A stretch of 6,163 nt of DNA from Burkholderiales bacterium. Lineage in GTDB: Bacteria > Pseudomonadota > Gammaproteobacteria > Burkholderiales > Burkholderiaceae_A. How positions within the stretch are numbered: the stretch's first letter is position 1; every line of letters begins with the position of its first letter. Where the stretch lies: the NCBI GenBank assembly GCA_030834045.1, contig JAURFZ010000083.1, positions 1 through 6,163 on the forward strand. Direction: 5' to 3'. A program made the translations under genes and the position numbers. This document shows, in pieces, positions 1-5,619 of the stretch. The notes under the pieces are model-generated. The model ran no database searches. It had not been told where the DNA came from and saw only the letters and a program-made list of their open reading frames with translations.

Positions 1-2
1 CA

Positions 3-59
3 ATCAGCGCAATCGTAACGCTCGCAGGGAAGCTGCGTGGGATGATTGTAATTGATTGA
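3..59 (+). CDS. Possible 3' end of a gene entering from the left edge
   Basis: One plus-strand frame is open from the window edge to a TGA at 57-59 and reads ISAIVTLAGKLRGMIVID. A second frame is open to a TGA at 53-55 and reads NQRNRNARREAAWDDCN. Neither is long enough to recognise, and the choice between them is a guess. The main support is position: a strong terminator lies about 65 bp downstream on the same strand, as expected after a gene end. The stretch from 60 to 124 shows no other feature. Confidence 0.2.
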   Translation: MSAIVTLAGKLRGMIVID

Positions 60-124
60 GGCGAAGCCGATACTTGTAGAATGTGCATCTCAAGTAAATA
101 ACCTCGCTGAAAGTTTTTGTAATG

Positions 125-152
125 AAAAAGGGGGCTTTCGCCCCCCTTTTTT
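125..152. terminator. Bidirectional rho-independent terminator
   Basis: A GGGGGC / GCCCCC stem (130-135 with 140-145) encloses a TTTC loop. It is preceded by five A (125-129) and followed by six T (147-152). The T tract serves plus-strand transcription from the left, and the A tract serves the minus-strand repeat-protein gene, whose stop is only 13 bp away at 166. This placement fits a shared terminator between convergent transcripts. Confidence 0.85.
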
Positions 153-165
153 ATTCATAGAAATT

Positions 166-1350
166 TCAACCTGCTGGAATATCTGTTACCGAGCCAACGA
201 CGTTAACAGGTTCAGTTACAACATTTGATAGAGTCGTAGGGGTAGTTGGGACGCTGGTCTTTTCTTGAATAAACTTCGCCAGTCGATCAACTTCTGCGGG
301 GCTAAGGGCAGCAATAATTGCGGCACCCTGCTCATTCGAAATATTGGCTCCGAGTTCCTGAAGGTTCTCACCCGCAAGCTTGACAATAAGTTCGTCCACG
401 GTTTGAAAGGCCTTTAACGACTCGAACTTCTCTTTGGGTAACCCAGGAGGAGGCCCCCCAGGCACTCCAGGCGTAGGCCCAACCGGCTTGCCCCCAGGCA
501 ATGGATTGCCATTGGCATCGAGCGATGGATTAATCGGCTTGCCATCCGGGCCCACATTGCTACCCGTGGGCGGCGTCGCTGGCTTGGGCGGTGTAGGCGG
601 TGTGGGCACTCCAGGGGTGCCGGGCGTGCCAGAGGGCTTGCCCCCACTCTGGATGAAAGCCAGAAACTTGGGGTCTGAGCCGTACTTGCTCAAGATCGCC
701 TCAGCCTGCTCGGCAGAGATGGTGGCCCCAATCTCCTCTAAGCTTTCCCCAGCTAGCCGCGACAATAGATCGTCTACCGTGGGGGCCTGGGCAAAGGCAT
801 CGAACTTCTCTTTGGGCAGTCCAGGAGGCGGCGGCGGAGGTAGCGATCCATTAGGGTCTCCAGGATTAGGCCCCCCAACCGGCTTACCCTCAGGCAATGG
901 AGTGCCATTGGCATCAAGCGACGGATTAATCGGTTTGCCATCCGGGCCCACATTGCTGCCTGTACCAGGCTTGGGTTGGCCGGGCGTGCCGGACCCCCCG
1001 GGAGTTTGCGTGTTGACGGGGTTACCGTTGGCGTCCAAAGCGGGGTTTATAGGCTTCCCGTCTGGGCCAACATTGGACCCTGACGTTGGCCCTCCAGGCG
1101 TCGGGGAACCGGGCTGGCCTGGGACACCGGGTACTGGGTTCAAAGGAACTGGATTATTCACAGGTGGGTTATTGCCGTCTGGTGGCTTATCCCCTGGTGG
1201 TTTTTCACCCACCGGTCCGGGGCCAGGCGTAGGTGGCGTAGGTGGCGTCGGCGGTGCAGGTGGAGGGGGGGGTGGCGGCGGAGCAGGTGGACTGGGCGGT
1301 TGTGCGTCGTTTCCAGGCGCTGGGCCCATCGGAACGTTAGGATCTGCCAT
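166..1350 (-). CDS. Proline-rich modular repeat protein, function unknown (394 aa)
   Basis: I do not recognise this protein. Starting at MADPNVPMG it is 394 aa. Residues 18-90 are Pro/Gly-rich, with eight consecutive prolines at 24-31 and PT/PG runs. Three copies of SNVGPDGKPINPSLDANG-type repeat (A) start at about 91, 131 and 263. Two copies of a roughly 60-residue, predicted helical domain (B) begin GLPKEKF at 177 and 303, each preceded by prolines. The last 30 residues are Val/Thr-rich (to VTDIPAG). There is no Cys or Trp, one Tyr, no signal peptide and no membrane segment. The ATG at 1348-1350 is preferred over the upstream in-frame start at 1417-1419 because a full Shine-Dalgarno lies 5 nt before it and the extension would run over the likely promoter. 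It is divergent from the glycosyltransferase and methyltransferase genes. A secreted or scaffold role and modification by those enzymes are inferences. The CDS is solid; function is open. Confidence 0.85.
   Translation of the reverse strand: MADPNVPMGPAPGNDAQPPSPPAPPPPPPPPAPPTPPTPPTPGPGPVGEKPPGDKPPDGNNPPVNNPVPLNPVPGVPGQPGSPTPGGPTSGSNVGPDGKPINPALDANGNPVNTQTPGGSGTPGQPKPGTGSNVGPDGKPINPSLDANGTPLPEGKPVGGPNPGDPNGSLPPPPPPGLPKEKFDAFAQAPTVDDLLSRLAGESLEEIGATISAEQAEAILSKYGSDPKFLAFIQSGGKPSGTPGTPGVPTPPTPPKPATPPTGSNVGPDGKPINPSLDANGNPLPGGKPVGPTPGVPGGPPPGLPKEKFESLKAFQTVDELIVKLAGENLQELGANISNEQGAAIIAALSPAEVDRLAKFIQEKTSVPTTPTTLSNVVTEPVNVVGSVTDIPAG
265..564 (-). repeat. Duplicated module A3-B2
   Basis: Repeat A3 (502-564, residues 263-283) is followed by a shorter Pro/Gly linker and domain B2 (residues 303-364, which runs slightly past the left end given here). 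A3 and A2 DNA differ at about 6 of 69 positions by hand count. B2 and B1 proteins share roughly 60% of residues in the first 40 (GLPKEKF, TVD, LAGE, EQ are common) and then diverge. The A parts are thus much better conserved than the B parts. Confidence 0.85.
643..960 (-). repeat. Duplicated module A2-B1
   Basis: The module holds repeat A2 (898-960, residues 131-151), a Pro/Gly linker ending in six prolines, and domain B1 (643-822, residues 177-236). B1 runs from GLPKEKFDAF through TVDDLLSRLAGESLEEIG and ISAEQAEAILSKYG to FLAFIQSG. Its hydrophobic spacing suggests three or so short amphipathic helices. The same order recurs at 265-564, so this is an internal tandem duplication of a linker-helical-domain unit. 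Confidence 0.85.
1018..1080 (-). repeat. Intragenic repeat A1 of the proline-rich protein
   Basis: This encodes GSNVGPDGKPINPALDANGNP (residues 91-111 region), the first of three copies of the Asn/Asp/Gly-rich repeat. At the protein level it differs from the others by only one or two residues, but its DNA is clearly more diverged from A2 and A3 at third positions. It stands alone, with no B domain between it and A2. The paired D-x-K/N-G-x-P turns suggest a tight beta-hairpin or linker motif; no function is known to me. Confidence 0.85.
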
Positions 1351-1354
1351 GTTA

Positions 1355-1363
1355 ACCTCCTTA
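1355..1363 (-). promoter_or_regulatory. Consensus ribosome binding site of the repeat-protein gene
   Basis: On the minus strand the sequence reads TAAGGAGGT, the full complement of the 16S anti-Shine-Dalgarno, about 5 nt before the ATG at 1348-1350. It fixes the start at MADP and suggests high translation. No other gene here has so strong a site. Confidence 0.85.
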
Positions 1364-1390
1364 AGTAGTAAAGACCCTTTGTTTCGAAAA

Positions 1391-1419
1391 ACATTACCCC
1401 TATTAACGTTACAAATCAA
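1391..1419 (-). promoter_or_regulatory. Candidate sigma70-type promoter for the repeat-protein gene
   Basis: On the minus strand TTGATT (1414-1419) is followed after 17 nt by TAATGT (1391-1396). The -35 is reasonable and the -10 weak. Transcription would start about 30-35 nt before the ATG, leaving a short leader with the ribosome binding site. A small perfect dyad, GAGGA-T-TCCTC (1426-1436), lies just upstream and could be an operator, but this is speculative. Confidence 0.35.
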
Positions 1420-1476
1420 CGGGTTGAGGATTCCTCTGGATCAGGGTTTTCACTAACCTGTTAAAGAATCCACCCT

Positions 1477-1608
1477 ATGCAGACCCACTCTGCTGATGCC
1501 GCCGTTACTATTTTCAGAACGGGGTCTCTAATTCGTGTCGACTTAGAAACCGCGTTGCCTGCGCCATCGGGCGAGGCTGAAAAGCGTGAGATGAAGGTGG
1601 CAGAATGA
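1477..1608 (+). CDS. Possible small ORF upstream of the glycosyltransferase (43 aa)
   Basis: An ATG at 1477 opens a 43-codon frame, from MQTHSADAAV through RVDLETALPAP to EKREMKVAE, ending in TGA 1606-1608. The product would be hydrophilic with a charged C-terminal third and matches nothing I know. There is no convincing Shine-Dalgarno before it. Its stop lies 19 bp before the glycosyltransferase ATG, which itself lacks a ribosome binding site, so the ORF could be a leader peptide coupling translation. It could equally be chance. It is in a different frame from the glycosyltransferase, so it is not simply an N-terminal extension. Confidence 0.3.
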   Translation: MQTHSADAAVTIFRTGSLIRVDLETALPAPSGEAEKREMKVAE

Positions 1609-1627
1609 GGGTTTAGCTCAGCCCCTC

Positions 1628-3826
1628 ATGCGCTTACAAACCCTTTGGCAAAAAGCCCAGCTCTACAACCAAGACCTTAAAGACCGGGGAGCGACACCTG
1701 CGCAGCGGGTTTCCTTGGTTTTGCAAAAGGTCAGCCATACCGTCTTTCCTGCCCAGAGCCTTAGGCGACATCTTTATGAGGGCACCATTGAGCCCCTTTT
1801 GCAACTTGCCCTAAGCCCGGGCCTTCTAACGCAACGCTCGGGCCAGCCTTTATGGAACCGCAGCCATGCGTTTGCCCCTGTTGAAGGGCCACTGCAGCAG
1901 CAGAATGTTCTTGAGTTTCCGCAAACTCAAACTCCACGCTGTTCCATTCTTGTTCCAGTGTTTAACCAGTGGCGCTTCACCTACCGCTGTCTTCAATCCA
2001 TTCTTCAGAACACACAGGGCGTGGACTACGAGGTGGTTTTACTTGATGACGCCTCCAGCGACGAAACCATCGAGCTTTCTCAGGTGGTTAAGGGTGTGCG
2101 GTTTATTCGACAGCCGCAGAACCTTGGGTTTCTTAAGAACTGTAATGCAGGGGCCACCCATGCCCGGGGCCAGACGCTTGTTTTTCTAAACAACGACACC
2201 TGGGTTGAGCCGGAGTGGCTTTCTGCACTTCATGATGTTATTGACCAAGACCCAAAAGTGGGACTGGTTGGGGCCAAGCTGCTTGATGCCCAGGGCTACC
2301 TTCAAGAGGCTGGCGGTATTGTTTGGCAGGACGGCTCGGGCTGGAACTATGGGCGTGGCCTGCCGCCCGACCGCCCGGAGTTTAATTATGTAAAAGAGGT
2401 GGATTACTGTTCAGGGGCCTGTCTGCTTATTCCTAAGGCGCTTTGGAAGACACTGGATGGGTTCGATGAAACATTCGCGCCCGCCTATTACGAAGACACG
2501 GACCTTGCCTTTCGTGTTCGCAAGTTGGGCCTCAAGTGCATCTACACCCCAAGAGCCCAGGTGGTTCATCTGGAAGGTATTAGCCACGGCACCGATGTGA
2601 CGAAGGGTGTGAAGCGCTACCAGGCCATAAATAAAGAACGTTTTTATAAGTGGTGGTTAACCACCTTACGAAAAGACCATAGTCTGGGACCTGCTGAGCT
2701 TCTAAGAGCACGAGACCGCAGCCAGGCCAAGCAGCACGTTCTGGTTATTGACACAACGGTCCCCGCCTATGACACCAATGCGGGAGCACGGCTAACCTAC
2801 ATGTACACCAAGCTGTTTACACAGCAAGGCTACAGCGCGCATTTTGCGCCGGCAGATATGTTTAACCCTAATCGCTACACCCAAGAGCTTCAAGACCTTG
2901 GCGTTGAAGTTTTATACGGCAACCAGCACGGGCCTCGGCACTGCAACTGGCTGAAGCAGCATGGCCATGCACTTTATGCCGTGTACGTTCATCGTCCCGA
3001 TGTAGCCGATGCTTACCTGCCGGTAATCAAAGAATTCGCGCCCCAGGCAAAACGCTTCTATCAGTGCCACGACCTGCACTTCGTGCGCACCCAACGTCAG
3101 TTCGAGGTGGAAGGTGGTGTTGGAGCAAGCCCCGAGTCGCAGCGGTGGAAAGAAATTGAGATGCGGGTTATGGCGCAGATGGACGTTATTCACACCCCCA
3201 GCACAACCGAGCGCGACTGGATTCAACAGCAGTTCCCCGATAAAAAAGTTCAGGATGTCCCCCTGTTTTTCTACGACAAGATACCGCTTGACGGTAACCC
3301 CGATGACGGCGGCGACATTAGCCAACGCAAGGGCCTTTTGTTCGTGGGCGGGGCAAGCCACCCTCCAAACATTGATGCGATGCAGTGGTTCTTAAAGGAA
3401 GTGTTCCCAGAATTAAGGGCGGAGATTCCCCAGACCACCCTCACCATCGTTGGTAAACACATGGAGAAACGCTTTAGCAACATACCAGGGGTCGTTTGCA
3501 CAGGGTGGATACCGGACGAGGACCTAGAAAGGCTTTACCGTACGAGCCGGTTGGCTGTCTTCCCACTGCGCTACGGGGCAGGCGCAAAAGGTAAGGTGAT
3601 TGAGGCTGCGGCGTGGGGGTTGCCGATTGTTGGAAGTGTTGTAGCCTTTGAGGGGCTGCAGCTTCATGGCCAGGGCCTACCAACCCTTGAGCACGGAAAA
3701 CCTTGGATAGCCCCATTAACTCAACACCTACGAGATGCTGAAGTATTTCGCCAGGCAAGGCTATCGAGCATCCAATTCGCGAAACGACCGCAGTCAAAGG
3801 ATGCCCGATACCTTGACATTCAGTAA
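1628..3826 (+). CDS. Two-domain glycosyltransferase (GT2 + GT4-like), 732 aa
   Basis: This is a probable cytoplasmic or membrane-associated glycosyltransferase that would add two sugars in turn from nucleotide-sugar donors to a polysaccharide or protein. After a 100-residue N-terminal region, a GT2 (GT-A fold) domain spans about 105-340. It shows CSILVPVFNQ (105-114), LDDAS (139-143), the DXD-equivalent FLNND (186-190), ACLLIP (264-269) and YYEDTDLAFRVRKLG (287-301), whose acidic pair is the likely catalytic-base region. A GT4-like (GT-B fold) domain spans about 370-720, with LLFVGGASHPPN (570-581), CTGWIPDEDLERLY (624-637) and a nucleotide-sugar site, GAGAKGKVIEAAAWGLPIV (650-668), including Glu659. 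There is no signal peptide or clear membrane helix. The ATG at 1628 is the only reasonable start, since an in-frame stop lies at 1592-1594, but it has no nearby Shine-Dalgarno. Such GT2-GT4 fusions are typical of O-antigen, capsule and S-layer or flagellin glycosylation loci. Donor and acceptor cannot be told. The methyltransferase follows after 112 bp, probably in the same operon. Confidence 0.9.
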   Translation: MRLQTLWQKAQLYNQDLKDRGATPAQRVSLVLQKVSHTVFPAQSLRRHLYEGTIEPLLQLALSPGLLTQRSGQPLWNRSHAFAPVEGPLQQQNVLEFPQTQTPRCSILVPVFNQWRFTYRCLQSILQNTQGVDYEVVLLDDASSDETIELSQVVKGVRFIRQPQNLGFLKNCNAGATHARGQTLVFLNNDTWVEPEWLSALHDVIDQDPKVGLVGAKLLDAQGYLQEAGGIVWQDGSGWNYGRGLPPDRPEFNYVKEVDYCSGACLLIPKALWKTLDGFDETFAPAYYEDTDLAFRVRKLGLKCIYTPRAQVVHLEGISHGTDVTKGVKRYQAINKERFYKWWLTTLRKDHSLGPAELLRARDRSQAKQHVLVIDTTVPAYDTNAGARLTYMYTKLFTQQGYSAHFAPADMFNPNRYTQELQDLGVEVLYGNQHGPRHCNWLKQHGHALYAVYVHRPDVADAYLPVIKEFAPQAKRFYQCHDLHFVRTQRQFEVEGGVGASPESQRWKEIEMRVMAQMDVIHTPSTTERDWIQQQFPDKKVQDVPLFFYDKIPLDGNPDDGGDISQRKGLLFVGGASHPPNIDAMQWFLKEVFPELRAEIPQTTLTIVGKHMEKRFSNIPGVVCTGWIPDEDLERLYRTSRLAVFPLRYGAGAKGKVIEAAAWGLPIVGSVVAFEGLQLHGQGLPTLEHGKPWIAPLTQHLRDAEVFRQARLSSIQFAKRPQSKDARYLDIQ

Positions 3827-3927
3827 GCGACCCAACAGCAATCGCAAACTTAATCTCTTCGTTGTTGATACTCGGTGGAGTCAAGGTTATTCAGTAAACT
3901 ACCACCGGAATACGAACTTTTGACCAC

Positions 3928-3933
3928 AAGGAA
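3928..3933 (+). promoter_or_regulatory. Ribosome binding site of the methyltransferase gene
   Basis: AAGGAA lies 5 nt before the ATG at 3939 and supports that start. The rest of the 112-bp gap after the glycosyltransferase stop shows no clear terminator or promoter, which favours co-transcription. Confidence 0.7.
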
Positions 3934-3938
3934 CCCCC

Positions 3939-5474
3939 ATGAACCCATGGACCTCTGGCTATGTCGCTGACATAGGCTATACCTTCGGCTACTACACCGA
4001 ACTGAACCCTCAGCGGGTGCCATTTGCCCTCCTTGCTGCGGGCATTGCACCGCCCAGCATCTCGTCAGCCTGCGAACTGGGCTTCGGTCAGGGTCTGTCC
4101 ATAAACCTTCATGCATCAGCCTCTGGAGTCAATTGGTGGGGAACCGACTTCAACCCCGCGCAGGCGGGCTTTGCGCAAGAGCTCTCAGCAGCAAGCCAGG
4201 CTAATTGCTCACTCTTTGACCAGTCGTTTGAAGACTTCTCTGAAAGGGCTGACCTACCCGAGTTTGACTTTATAGGCCTGCACGGCATTTGGAGTTGGAT
4301 ATCGGATGCGAACCGCGCGGTAATTGTTGATTTCATTGCGAAGCGACTCAAAGTGGGCGGCGTGCTCTACATTTCTTACAACACCCTGCCGGGTTGGGCC
4401 GCATTTGCCCCCATGCGTCACCTGATGACTGAGCATGTTGAAATTCTTGGTGCGGAAGGACGCGGCATTGTCTCGCGCATCGATGGCGCCATTGACTTTG
4501 CCGAGAAATTCTTGGCCACCAACCCTTTGTTTCTTAGGGCGAACCCGCTGGTGGGTGAACGGCTTACCAAACTGAAGGAGCAGAACCGGCACTACCTGGC
4601 CCACGAGTACTTTAACCGTGACTGGCATCCCATGCACTTTGCAACTCTTGCTGAATGGCTTTCTCCGGCCAAGGTGCAGTACGCCTGTTCGGCAAACTTT
4701 CTCGATGGCATTGACGCTGTAAACCTTACTGCCGAGCAGCAGGCTTTCCTGGTTGAAATTCCAGATCCCATGTTTCAGCAGACTGTGCGCGACTTTATGG
4801 TGAACCAGCAGTTTCGTCGTGACTATTGGGTGAAGGGTGCACGGCGCCTTACCAGCTACGAGCAGGCCAAGGCCTTACGCGCTCAGCAGGTGGTTATGGT
4901 GAACCCCAGGGACGACATTGCTTTAAAAGTAACCGGTTCTCTGGGCGAGGCCACCTTGAATGAGCCCATTTACAAGCCTGTGCTTGATACGCTCGAGGGC
5001 CATAAACTATTGAGCCTTGGTGAGATCGAGTCCCAGCTTAGCGGCCAGGTTAACTTCGCCCAGTTGGTGCAGGCCATTACGGTGCTTATGGGAGCAGGCC
5101 ACGTGGTCTCGGTTCAGCCCAGTCAGGCGGCAGCCGTAGCAAAGCCAACAAGCGCAAGGCTCAACGCGTATCTTCAAGAGAAGTCGAAAGGCACGGGCGA
5201 TTTGTCGTATCTTGCCAGCCCGGTCACCGGTGGTGGTGTACCGGTAAGCCGCTTTGGCCAACTCTTCTTGTTGGCCTACAGCCAGGGCAAGAAAACACCC
5301 GAGGACTGGGCTAAAGAAGCCTGGGAGTTACTGGCCTCGCAAGGCCAAAGGCTTATTAAAGAGGAGAAGACTCTTGAGACGCCAGAGGAAAACCTGCAAG
5401 AACTTACCCAGCAGGCCAAAGAGTTTCATGACAAGCGGCTTCCTATTCTTAAGGCGCTTGGCCTAGCAAACTAA
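3939..5474 (+). CDS. Class I SAM methyltransferase with MethyTransf_Reg-type domain (PKMT-like)
   Basis: The product (511 aa) is a SAM-dependent methyltransferase of the family that carries a regulatory domain and includes rickettsial protein lysine methyltransferases acting on the outer membrane protein OmpB. The N-terminal Rossmann domain has motif I, CELGFGQGL (45-53, E-x-G-x-G-x-G), an acidic residue ending strand 2 in GTDFN (68-72), the family signature LHGIWSWIS (114-122; usually HGVYSWV) and YNTLPGW (147-153). The MethyTransf_Reg part starts at about HEYFNRDWHPMHF (222-234) and includes DFMVNQQFRRDYW (285-297). The C-terminal region from about 325 to 511 looks mostly helical, with a charged amphipathic tail. 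There is no signal peptide, so it should act in the cytoplasm. Length is usual for the family. It sits downstream of the glycosyltransferase in the same direction. Substrate is unknown: a protein lysine is the family-based guess, a sugar or other small molecule the alternative. Confidence 0.88.
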   Translation: MNPWTSGYVADIGYTFGYYTELNPQRVPFALLAAGIAPPSISSACELGFGQGLSINLHASASGVNWWGTDFNPAQAGFAQELSAASQANCSLFDQSFEDFSERADLPEFDFIGLHGIWSWISDANRAVIVDFIAKRLKVGGVLYISYNTLPGWAAFAPMRHLMTEHVEILGAEGRGIVSRIDGAIDFAEKFLATNPLFLRANPLVGERLTKLKEQNRHYLAHEYFNRDWHPMHFATLAEWLSPAKVQYACSANFLDGIDAVNLTAEQQAFLVEIPDPMFQQTVRDFMVNQQFRRDYWVKGARRLTSYEQAKALRAQQVVMVNPRDDIALKVTGSLGEATLNEPIYKPVLDTLEGHKLLSLGEIESQLSGQVNFAQLVQAITVLMGAGHVVSVQPSQAAAVAKPTSARLNAYLQEKSKGTGDLSYLASPVTGGGVPVSRFGQLFLLAYSQGKKTPEDWAKEAWELLASQGQRLIKEEKTLETPEENLQELTQQAKEFHDKRLPILKALGLAN

Positions 5475-5619
5475 ACAGATTCCTAAGCGAACGATCACCG
5501 CAGGATAAAATGCAGGGCTTTTGTAGCCTCGTTACTAGCCTGCAAAAGTGTTTGAGGCGCCAAATGCGCGTAGCGTTGAGTGGTTTGAACCTGTGTGTGG
5601 CCCGGCAACTTTTGCACCC

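Noticed and set aside
259..1080. CRISPR array or DNA-level tandem repeat in the region of regular repeats
   Set aside because: The repeats are coding, vary mainly at third positions, are separated by unequal coding linkers and keep the reading frame. They are protein modules.
434..1456. Long plus-strand ORF opposite the proline-rich gene (340 codons, Gly/Pro-rich)
   Set aside because: Pro and Gly codons (CCN, GGN) read as Gly and Pro codons on the other strand, so the antisense frame stays open by composition. It has no ribosome binding site, and the minus gene has a consensus one.
3735..3923. 62-codon plus-strand ORF overlapping the glycosyltransferase end and the gap before the methyltransferase
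   Set aside because: Most of it overlaps the glycosyltransferase in another frame, it has no ribosome binding site, and its product is unfamiliar and low in coding character. The in-frame C-terminus of the glycosyltransferase looks acceptable, so a frameshift there is not needed.
5518..5548. Hairpin CTTTTGTAG / CTGCAAAAG after the methyltransferase gene, as a terminator
   Set aside because: The stem is AT-rich with a GU pair, the loop is 13 nt and no T tract follows, so it does not qualify as a rho-independent terminator.
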